Of a stretch of 64,000 nucleotides of DNA, positions 57,589 through 64,000 are shown in pieces. The stretch is taken from contig SMMW01000589.1 in assembly GCA_004794655.1 (NCBI GenBank), positions 310,001 to 374,000 on the forward strand. The letters run 5' to 3'. A program made the translations under genes and the position numbers. Positions within the stretch are counted from its first letter, which is position 1; each line of letters starts with the position of its first letter. Under the pieces are notes generated by a model that saw only the letters and a list, made by a program, of their open reading frames with translations, did not search any database and was not told where the DNA came from. This DNA is from Marisa cornuarietis. Its lineage: Eukaryota > Mollusca > Gastropoda > Architaenioglossa > Ampullariidae.

Positions 57589-58674
57589 TTATTCCTGTAC
57601 GCTCCCAGTGGAGCATAGGGCCGCAACCACACCCCGCCAACGGACCCGGTTCTGGGCACTCCTTTCTAGTTGGGACCATGTCATGCCAGCTGTCTCTGCC
57701 TCTCTGTGGACTGATCTCCTCCACGTCTCTCTGGGTCTCCCAGCCCTGCGCCTCCCCTGTGGGTTCCAGCCCAGAGCTTGTCTTGTTAAGTTGTCGGCTG
57801 GCTTTCGTAAGGTGTGACCAATCCAGCCCCACTTCCGCTTCCTGATGTCTTGGCTAGCAGGTTTTTGATTGGTTCTCTCCCACAGGTCTATATTGGAGAT
57901 CTTATCAGGCCATCTGATGTTGAGGATGTGGCGCAGACATCTGTTGACGAATGTCTGTATCTTGTTAGTAATGGCATTTGTCACCCGCCATGTCTCGGAT
58001 CCATATAGAAGTATTGCCTTTACATTTGTGTTAAAGATGCGGATCTTGGTGTGTAAAGATAGAGCTTTGGAGTTCCAGATAGGTTGTAGGGTGTGGAATG
58101 CAAGCCTGGCTTTGTTTGTTCGGCTTCTTGCATCCTCATCTGAACCTCCATTTTTGCTGACTATGCTGCCAAGGTAGGTGAAACGGTCAGACTCTGTAAT
58201 GCATTCCCCATGCAGTTGTAGTGGGGCTTCTTGCTTGTTGTTGACCCGCATTACTTCCGTCTTCTTGATGTTGATGGTCAGGCCCGTCATTGCTGCTTCT
58301 TCTGCGAGCCGAGTGAGCTTTGTTTGTGCGTGTTGTTGTTTGTGGGACAGCAGGCTGATGTCGTCTGCAAAGTCGAGGTCTTCAAGTTGCCTGGCGAAGG
58401 TCCACTGAATGCCCGTGTTACTGTTAGAGGTTGTTCTTCTCATGATCCAGTCTATGACGATCAGGAAGATTGTCGGTGAGAGCATACATCCTTGCCTCAC
58501 TCCAGTCCTCACTGTGAAGGGGTCAGTCAGCTTTCCGTTGTGGATCACCTGGCATTTCGAGTCCTCATACAGCTGTTGGATGATGGCAATAAACTTTGGT
58601 GGAAATCCGTAGTGCTGCATCAGTTTCCAGATGGTTTCCCTGTCTACGGAGTCAAAGGCTTTCTCAAAATCCAC
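57589..58674 (-). CDS. RTE-like ORF, second part: RT palm/thumb and C-terminus
   Basis: Continuation of the element's single ORF after the frame break. It contains the RT palm with Asp of MDFEKAFDSVD and the FADD box, both catalytic. The thumb and a long C-terminal region follow (LLYGSETWRVTNAITNKIQ, GWIGHTLRKPADN, RRRAGRPRETWRR) that is typical of RTE-like proteins. It ends STGSVQE at TAG 57589, 13 bases before the (GAA)n tail. The true frame continues upstream of the first Met shown here, to about 58812. Confidence 0.85.
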   Translation of the reverse strand: MDFEKAFDSVDRETIWKLMQHYGFPPKFIAIIQQLYEDSKCQVIHNGKLTDPFTVRTGVRQGCMLSPTIFLIVIDWIMRRTTSNSNTGIQWTFARQLEDLDFADDISLLSHKQQHAQTKLTRLAEEAAMTGLTINIKKTEVMRVNNKQEAPLQLHGECITESDRFTYLGSIVSKNGGSDEDARSRTNKARLAFHTLQPIWNSKALSLHTKIRIFNTNVKAILLYGSETWRVTNAITNKIQTFVNRCLRHILNIRWPDKISNIDLWERTNQKPASQDIRKRKWGWIGHTLRKPADNLTRQALGWNPQGRRRAGRPRETWRRSVHREAETAGMTWSQLERSAQNRVRWRGVVAALCSTGSVQE

Positions 58675-58799
58675 AAAGGTTATGTATAGTGGTGCCTGCC
58701 ATTCAATGGACTGTTCAATAATATTTCGTAGTGTAGCGATTTGGTCTATGCATGATTTTCCCTGCCGAAAGCCTGCCTGTTCTTGCCGCAGTCTCTTGT

Positions 58800-60590
58800 C
58801 TAGGGCATTTTTAGTCTCTCCAGGATGATTCTGGTCAGCACCTTGCTAGGAGTGGACAACAGCATAATCCCACGCCAATTGCTGCACTGTGTAAGGTCGC
58901 CTTTTTTGGGTAGCTTTACTAGGTAGCCAAGCTTCCAGTCTGCTGGAACTTGTTCCTGTTCCCAAATTTTCTTCAGCAGTGGGTGTAACATCTCTGCTGC
59001 GGCTGTTGGATCTGCCTTTAGTGCTTCAGCAGGAATGCCATCTGGGCCTGCCGCCTTGCCAGACTTCAAGGACTTGATGGCTTTGATTATTTCTGCCTTG
59101 GTTGGTGGGCTGGTGTTTACTTGAAGCTGTTCGGCAGCTGGGGGAATGTCCAAGGTGGTTGTTGGTGATGGTCGGTTAAGTATTTCATCAAAATGTTCCA
59201 CCCAGCGTGATCTTGTTTCTGCATCTCCGGTGATGGCGCTGCCATTCTTATCCTTTATTGGTCTGCACGCATTGGTGTTTTTTCTTCCTGCCAGAATTCT
59301 TGTAATTTCATATAGTCTCTTTGTGTTATTTTGCCCAGCTGCTTGTTCTGCCTCTTCTGCCATCTTGTGTGTGAACTGCCTCTTGTCATCTCTTGCGCTC
59401 TTTTTTACTTCTCTGTTTATCTCCCAGTATTTTGCTCTGAGTTCTTCTTTTTCCTGCTGGTCTTGACATTGGTTGATCTTCTGCTTCAGCTCTTTCCTTT
59501 GCTCTATTTTTTGCCAGGTCTTTATATTCAGCCATTCCTTATGCTGTTTTCCTTCCTTCCCCAGAACGTGTGTGCAGGAAGTTTTCCAGGTCTCTTGTAT
59601 TCTTGTCCAGTGGTTGGTCACTGTTTCTTCCAAGAGTCCTTCCAGTGCCGCAAACCTGTTTTTTACTTCGCAGTTGAACTCTTCTTGTTTATTCCGATCT
59701 CTGAGGAACTGCACGTTGAATTTGTGGTGCGGTCTGTCCGATGAGTCATGGAAGGACCTCAGCTTTATCTTCATGGTTGCCACAAGTAGATGGTGGTCTG
59801 TGGCTGCATCTGCACCTCGCTTTACTCTGACGTCCAGCAGACTTCTTCGAAACTGTCTATCGATGGTGATGTGATCGATCTGGTTTTCTGTATTTCCATC
59901 TGGTGAAGTCCAGGTGGTCTTGTGAATGGTTTTGTGAGGAAAGACTCCGATTACAAGGTCGTTGAACAAGCAGAAGTCTGTGAACAGCTCACCATTCTCA
60001 TTGCAGTTGCCCACACCGTGCTTTCCCATTATGTGTTCTTTGTCCGTGTTGTTATCTCCAACTTTGGCATTCATGTCGCCCATGATGATCTTCAGGTCTC
60101 GTCTTGGAGTACGATCAACCAGCGCTTGTAGGGAGTTGTAAAAGTCCTCCTTCTCCTCTTCTTTTGCTGCGTTGGTAGGTGCATAGCACTGGATGATGGT
60201 GATCTTTCTTCCTTTGGAGTTGAACCGAGCTGACATGAGTCGTGGAGAAACTGGTTCCCATGTTATTAGTGCCCTTGCAGCCTCCTGTGTCATCAGTACT
60301 GCTACTCCTTGTGAGTGGTCATGGTCAGGATCTTCATGTCCAGAGTAGATGATAGTCTCCCCTGATGAGAGTCTGGTCTGACCGCTACCATTCCATCTGG
60401 TCTCGCACAGGCCAAGGAGCTTGATGCCATAGTTCTTCATCTCCTGTGCTACCTGAGCTGATTTACCTTGCTCGTATAGGGTTCTGATGTTCCAGGTCCC
60501 TATCCTGGTTTTTGCCTTGGCCGTGAGAAAATAGGTCGGCGAGCTGACTTCCCGAGGGCTTTCGTCAGCACACGTCATAGGCCACTCCAA
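58800..60590 (-). CDS. RTE-like ORF, first part: endonuclease and RT fingers
   Basis: 596 codons starting MEWPMTCADESP. Endonuclease about residues 28-265; a helical, charged linker (about 300-430, e.g. KIEQRKELKQKINQCQDQQE in the other elements' style) leads to the RT start (SGKAAGPDGIPAEALKADP, VPADWKLGYLVKLPKKGD). It ends at a stop caused by the homopolymer frame break at 58808-58812. All endonuclease catalytic residues are visible: Glu of CETRW, Asp of GDMN, and the Asp-His pair of TDHH. Confidence 0.88.
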   Translation of the reverse strand: MEWPMTCADESPREVSSPTYFLTAKAKTRIGTWNIRTLYEQGKSAQVAQEMKNYGIKLLGLCETRWNGSGQTRLSSGETIIYSGHEDPDHDHSQGVAVLMTQEAARALITWEPVSPRLMSARFNSKGRKITIIQCYAPTNAAKEEEKEDFYNSLQALVDRTPRRDLKIIMGDMNAKVGDNNTDKEHIMGKHGVGNCNENGELFTDFCLFNDLVIGVFPHKTIHKTTWTSPDGNTENQIDHITIDRQFRRSLLDVRVKRGADAATDHHLLVATMKIKLRSFHDSSDRPHHKFNVQFLRDRNKQEEFNCEVKNRFAALEGLLEETVTNHWTRIQETWKTSCTHVLGKEGKQHKEWLNIKTWQKIEQRKELKQKINQCQDQQEKEELRAKYWEINREVKKSARDDKRQFTHKMAEEAEQAAGQNNTKRLYEITRILAGRKNTNACRPIKDKNGSAITGDAETRSRWVEHFDEILNRPSPTTTLDIPPAAEQLQVNTSPPTKAEIIKAIKSLKSGKAAGPDGIPAEALKADPTAAAEMLHPLLKKIWEQEQVPADWKLGYLVKLPKKGDLTQCSNWRGIMLLSTPSKVLTRIILERLKMP

Positions 60591-60766
60591 GGAGGGATCT
60601 TCCCGTCCAGGCTCTCGTTGTGGTAATGTTCTTTTTGCGGTTTCTGTAGCAGGGTTGTTTTACAGGGTGGGGTTGCTAACCCCACGCCCAACCCTCCTCC
60701 TTCATCCGGGCTTGGGACCGGCAGGTTACCCGGGGGGTTTCCAGGCGGAGTTGGAGGGTGGTCTTT

Positions 60767-62345
60767 ACCTCTTGTAAAGTATTCTCCGTTAAGCCTCATT
60801 CTGGCTATTTTGGTTTGGTAAGACCTATTTGACTTTAGGAGCATCAAAGTGTGACTAGGCTGGTCGTCTATCAGTTTCCTAGTACATTTACCTTCATTTT
60901 TGTAGTTTTCTTGGCACCTTATTTTTATTGCTGGTTTTATAGCGATTTTTATCTCTGCTGGTGAAATAGAGATCTTTAGTTTAGGGTGGTGACTTTAGGG
61001 TTTGTTTCTTGTTTTACTGCCAGTCTAGCTAGTTTATCTGTCCCTCATTCTAAGGTAAAGTGTCTGAAGAGCTGTCAGTATGGCAGTCAGTTCAGCTGTG
61101 AAAATGGAGGTCTGCTGGAGATGGTAATGTTGTCGGGGTGGTATACTCCTAATCCAATTGTGTTTGTCTCAGGGTCATGGGACCCGTCAGTATAAATCTG
61201 CACATGGTCTTTGTATGTGGTGTTTAGCTTGAGCTTTGGTTCTGCGGTGATTTGGACTTGGTGTTGTTCTTTGTTATATTTTAGGAGGTAAAGGTCTATC
61301 TGTGGGTGAGGAAGGGTGGTGTTTGCATGTTGTTAGGTGGGTAGGGGGCCGTTATCTTTATTTCTGCACCCTTTGTGCTTTCTTTATGTTGTTGTATCGT
61401 GGGTTGTGGGGTGGGGCGGCCTGTTCTGTGTCTGTGGGGTTGTACATGAATCTGTCGGACTGGGTGGTCAGGTGGGAGACACTGGGTCTTGTAGTAGTAA
61501 TTAGCTGTCCTTTCTTTGATGATTAGTTCTATAGGTTTCTGACCTGTTACCGCCATTACTGCTAGGTTTAGTGTCTACGAAGATACTCCCAGAGCTACTT
61601 TTAGTGCCCTGGCTTGTACTGACTGAAGTTTAGTTATTTGGTTTGATCTAAGGTGGACTAGCAGTGGAGCTGCGTATAATAGTTTAGATATAACATGGGC
61701 CTGATAGAGGTTGAGAAGAGATTTAGGATTTGTACCCGTTATTTCCACTAACTACTCTCATTAGGTTTATTCCTTTTTTGCAGCTTTAGTTATTTTGTCT
61801 ACATACGGGGTTCAGTTTGTTTTTTCTGAGAAGATTACACCTAAAAATTGTATCTGTGGACTGTAGTTGTTTGGTTTAATGTTAATTTGGGGTATTCTGT
61901 CTTCTGGCTTGGTTTTTTTTAATATCATTGCCTGGGTTTTGGTGGATGAAAGTTTAAAGCCGTTATATTTGAACCATTTCGCTATTTCATGTAGATCCTC
62001 CTGTAGCTTATCTATTTCTAAGATTTTAGGCCTGTTGGGGTTATTTGTTTGACGTATTTCTACTTTTCCTAGGAGGGATGTATCATCCGCAAATTGTTTG
62101 ACTTTAACATGCTTTACGCTTTTGGGGAGGTCTGCAATCATTTTGTTAAACAATAAGGGACTGATGACATCTCCCTGCGGGACTCTATTATCTAGTGGTA
62201 CCTTGCTGGAAGTTTCATCCTCAATTCTTACTGCTATTTTCCTTTTTGATAGGAATGATTTAATTAGTTGGACTATTTTATTTAGGGTGCCTATGCGGAG
62301 GAGTTTCTGGAGCAGGCCCTCATGCCAGAGCATATCGTAGGCTTT
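60767..62345 (-). pseudogene. Older I-group LINE: RT palm, RNase H start
   Basis: At 62345-61812 the minus strand encodes RT: MLWHEGLLQKLLRIGTL, VPQGDVISPLLFNKMIADLP and VKQFADDTSLLGKV, with the catalytic Asp pair. Similarity begins abruptly at about 62345, so the 5' part is missing. Downstream, stops interrupt the thumb and connection. At about 61200 an RNase H start is visible (IYTDGSHDPETNTIGLG). The segment just before the RTE-like insertion reads YQTKIARMRLNGEYFTRG. The element resumes at 57575. It carries many stops and is older than its insertion. Confidence 0.8.
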
Positions 62346-62717
62346 TTTATGTCCTAACTGATACCTTGATTAAGGGGAGATAATAACATACAAGCGAAGA
62401 AGAAATTTTGTTGGTGTCGTTGTCTAGTAAGGCTAAGTGTTAACCACAAAGCTTACTGTAGTAGCGAATAAAAGAAAGCAGCTACAGATTTTATGTGACA
62501 AAGAAATCAAAAGCTCAGCAATAATGTCATTGTTCAAAAACAATTTCAGTTATTCTGTTTATTTGTTAGTCTTTATTCTCTGTACATTCGAAACCTACAT
62601 AAATGGCTCCTGAAGAATAACATTGCGCAAAATGTATAACTATGATATAATAAGACTTTTGTATGCTCCTAAATAAAAAAACGAAATTATTGGTATATTT
62701 CTTCTCTTACAAAAAAG
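62346..62717. other. End of the proposed intron
   Basis: AT-rich DNA with no motif, leading to the polypyrimidine stretch TTTCTTCTCTTAC before the acceptor at 62717. Confidence 0.5.
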
Positions 62718-62881
62718 CAACACAGGAATCCCTTCGAGTAATGAAGATGACATGACACACTTGGACGTAGAGGACAAATTTCTTGAGGCAGTGCCAAAAT
62801 CAGAACTTCCTGTGCAAGCTGTACACAGTTCATCTGAGGAGAAGGATTCTTTCGGTTATTCTGATGCCCGCCGAAGGGATG
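62718..62881 (+). CDS. New gene, exon 2 (acidic Ser-rich linker)
   Basis: It lies between acceptor TTACAAAAAAG (62717) and a strong donor, G|GTATGT. It is open only in the frame entered with one base. The 54 full codons are acidic and Ser-rich (NTGIPSSNEDDMTHLDVEDK, SSSEEKDSFGYSDARRRD), which suggests a disordered linker. Phase in (one base) matches the exon at 48572; phase out (one base) matches the two bases at 63323. No ATG starts the frame, so it is internal. I do not recognise the family. Confidence 0.6.
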
Positions 62882-63190
62882 GTATGTATGTGGTAGGAAC
62901 ACGCTGTTCTGTTCATTGCCTTTAGAGTAACGAGTCTCTTTGAGTTGCCGCTGATGACTTTTTACCGTCATTCCGATCTCGTTTACCTTCGTCACGCAAA
63001 ATGCATATCTGTTCGGCATTAATTATTGCTTCTTTGCAGAAAAATAATATTTTCATCAATCTACCCATCACTGAATTTATTTATACTAATGATCAGCAAT
63101 GTCATGTTATGCATCATAGCGAGTAGGAAATGGATGAGACATTTTCAGTTCAAACCGATTATAATTAATTGATGTTTGCCTTCACAAAAG

Positions 63191-63242
63191 CCAATACAGA
63201 TGGGCCAAAAGAGAAACATAATAGAAGTCAAACAGAAGAAAG
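63191..63242 (+). CDS. Possible alternative 52-nt exon
   Basis: It is bounded by acceptor CCTTCACAAAAG and donor AAG|GTAATG. Entered from exon 62881 it would read NTDGPKEKHNRSQTEE, a polar peptide like exon 2. Its length is not a multiple of three, and joining it to 63323 puts a TGA five codons on. It is therefore either unused, a poison exon that triggers decay, or an alternative start: its own ATG at 63200, in the other frame, runs in phase into 63323. Confidence 0.25.
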
Positions 63243-63322
63243 GTAATGTTACTTATAACATTATAATTTATTATACATGATTAAAATTAGTAATAATTTA
63301 TGGGGTTTTGTCTTTTTTAAAG

Positions 63323-64000
63323 GTTGGGACCGACGTGACATATTTCCTTATAGCTTATCTCAATTAAGCTACTACAACGACAAATTCTCTGACAATGTGT
63401 CAAGTTCAAGAGAACGTCGAAACGTTATTTTTGACATGAAACGTCCTGAAGTGACCAGGTCTTCTGGAATGTCTCTAGGTACAGTCAGTCGTTCCATCCT
63501 GTCATCCCAGTTTTCTATAAAGGAAGACTTAATCTTTGAGGTTTCTGTAAAATCAAAAACCACGAACATTTTTGTGATCGCAGCAAAGCGGACAGACAGA
63601 TATGTGCTTGTACAGGGCGAAGTGACAACAAAGTGTATTCGGCTCCATCCTGAACTAACTCAGCAGCACATCGTCCAAACAGCCTTTCCAGAAACTCATG
63701 AGCACGCATCAGAGGAAATAATTTGCTTCTTTGTGAAAGATCATCGTTTGGAGAGATTTGACCTACTTTATCTACAGACCAGTTCTGAGCAAGTAAACAT
63801 AGTAAAAGTAGTTAAAATCAAAGCGCTCAGGTTTTCGTTTGTGTATCGTTGCGGTGTATTTTGCGAGAAACACTTCATCATTAAAGGAAAGAACACAGAC
63901 TGTTTGAGTGAACTAAAATTAAAATTTATCAGAAGATTCTTAGAAAACGAACATCGTAACAAAGTCATTCATCCTGATTGTGTTTGGTTTATACTAAACA
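63323..64000 (+). CDS. New gene, exon 3, running off the window
   Basis: The acceptor TCTTTTTTAAAG ends at 63322. The exon is open in one frame for 678 bases without a stop to the window end, about 226 codons, in an AT-rich region where chance frames are short. It starts GWDRRDIFPYSLSQLSYYND. A Ser/Arg-rich part is followed from about residue 65 by alternating hydrophobic stretches that look like beta strands (IFEVSVKSKTTNIFVIAAKR, RYVLVQGEVTTKCIRLHPEL) and then a Lys/Arg-rich part (LSELKLKFIRRFLENEHRNK). There are no transmembrane segments or signal peptide. I do not recognise the family. Host-like codon use and splice sites argue against a transposon. Confidence 0.75.

Larger units (their letters stand above)
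57576..60752 (-). mobile_element. Nearly intact RTE-like LINE (endonuclease-reverse transcriptase)
   Basis: The 3177-bp insertion is bounded by the 14-bp direct repeat GGAGGGTGGTCTTT (57562-57575 and 60753-60766). Its minus-strand 3' end is a short (GAA)n tail. From ATG 60590 it encodes an AP-type endonuclease: TRIGTWNIRTL, LGLCETRWNG (catalytic Glu), IIMGDMNAKVG, NQIDHITIDR and ATDHHLLVA. The RT follows: LPKKGDLTQCSNWRGIMLL, then, after one frame break, QAGFRQGKSCIDQ, DFEKAFDSVDRE, GVRQGCMLSPTIF and DLDFADDISLL. There is no RNase H. The only break I see is a one-base shift in a T5/A5 run at 58808-58812, so the copy is young or the shift is a sequencing error. The protein is of the type often annotated as craniofacial development protein 2-like. 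Confidence 0.93.
48573..62717 (+). other. Proposed 14.1 kb intron, packed with antisense LINEs
   Basis: Donor GTAAGG is at 48573; acceptor TTCTTCTCTTACAAAAAAG ends at 62717. The identified non-LTR elements inside (50.0-57.2 kb and 57.37-62.35 kb with their insertions) all lie on the minus strand, opposite to the gene. The first kilobase and 49.0-50.0 kb hold low-complexity tracts only. Confidence 0.4.

Noticed and set aside
57366..60131. Plus-strand frames over the LINEs
   Set aside because: Antisense shadows of the RTE-like and I-group reading frames.
1..64000. CRISPR arrays, bacterial operons, phage genes
   Set aside because: Looked for regularly spaced repeats and compact gene clusters; none present. 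The YqaJ-like piece is a eukaryotic family member with introns.

Overview
This window looks like nuclear DNA of an invertebrate animal, most likely a mollusc (probably a gastropod). It has GT-AG introns, long AT-rich non-coding stretches, many CA/TG microsatellites, tRNA-derived SINEs, a mariner element, Gypsy-type LTR debris and several groups of non-LTR retrotransposons. The species cannot be told from the sequence. Only a few percent of the window is host coding sequence, and most reading frames over 60 codons are chance frames or transposon remains.

Layout. (1) About 2.3-27.1 kb, + strand: a gene for the F-box/leucine-rich-repeat protein FBXL7. Two coding exons are certain (22298-23191 and 26091-26824). 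A third, first coding exon is proposed at 2709-2865; its splice phase fits exactly across a 19.4 kb intron, and paired CACGTG boxes lie upstream. That intron holds SINEs, a 553-bp foldback element and three orphan exon-like islands: two possible first exons on + (12158 and 17721) and a last exon on - that ends in a prenylation-type CILL tail (19720-19944). (2) 27.1-32.2 kb: AT-rich DNA with no supportable gene. (3) 32.4-38.9 kb, + strand: a complete seven-exon short-chain dehydrogenase of the 15-hydroxyprostaglandin dehydrogenase type (274 codons). One intron appears to be GC-AG, intron 2 holds a dead mariner and a 22-bp hairpin, and intron 3 holds a minisatellite. (4) 40.1-41.1 kb: broken exons of a death-domain protein. 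(5) 41.35-47.4 kb: a heap of mobile debris. It contains a Gypsy-type element with domains in the wrong order, an LTR, LINE remains, a decayed minus-strand SWIM/YqaJ-nuclease gene, and two inverted 191-bp MITEs. (6) 48.5-64 kb, + strand: a proposed new gene whose first coding exon (48544-48572) joins in phase to exons at 62718-62881 and 63323 to the window end. Its 14.1 kb first intron is filled with minus-strand LINEs.

That intron holds four non-LTR elements in nested layers. An L1/Tx1-like element (about 50.0-57.2 kb) was cut by a 1737-bp I-group element flanked by 16-bp target duplications. An older I-group element (about 57.37-62.35 kb) was cut by a nearly intact 3177-bp RTE-like element flanked by 14-bp duplications. 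All four are antisense to the gene.

The host genes are unrelated in pathway: FBXL7 is a ubiquitin-ligase substrate adaptor, the SDR resembles an eicosanoid-inactivating enzyme, and the 3' gene is unknown. No CRISPR array, bacterial-type operon or true tRNA/rRNA gene was seen.
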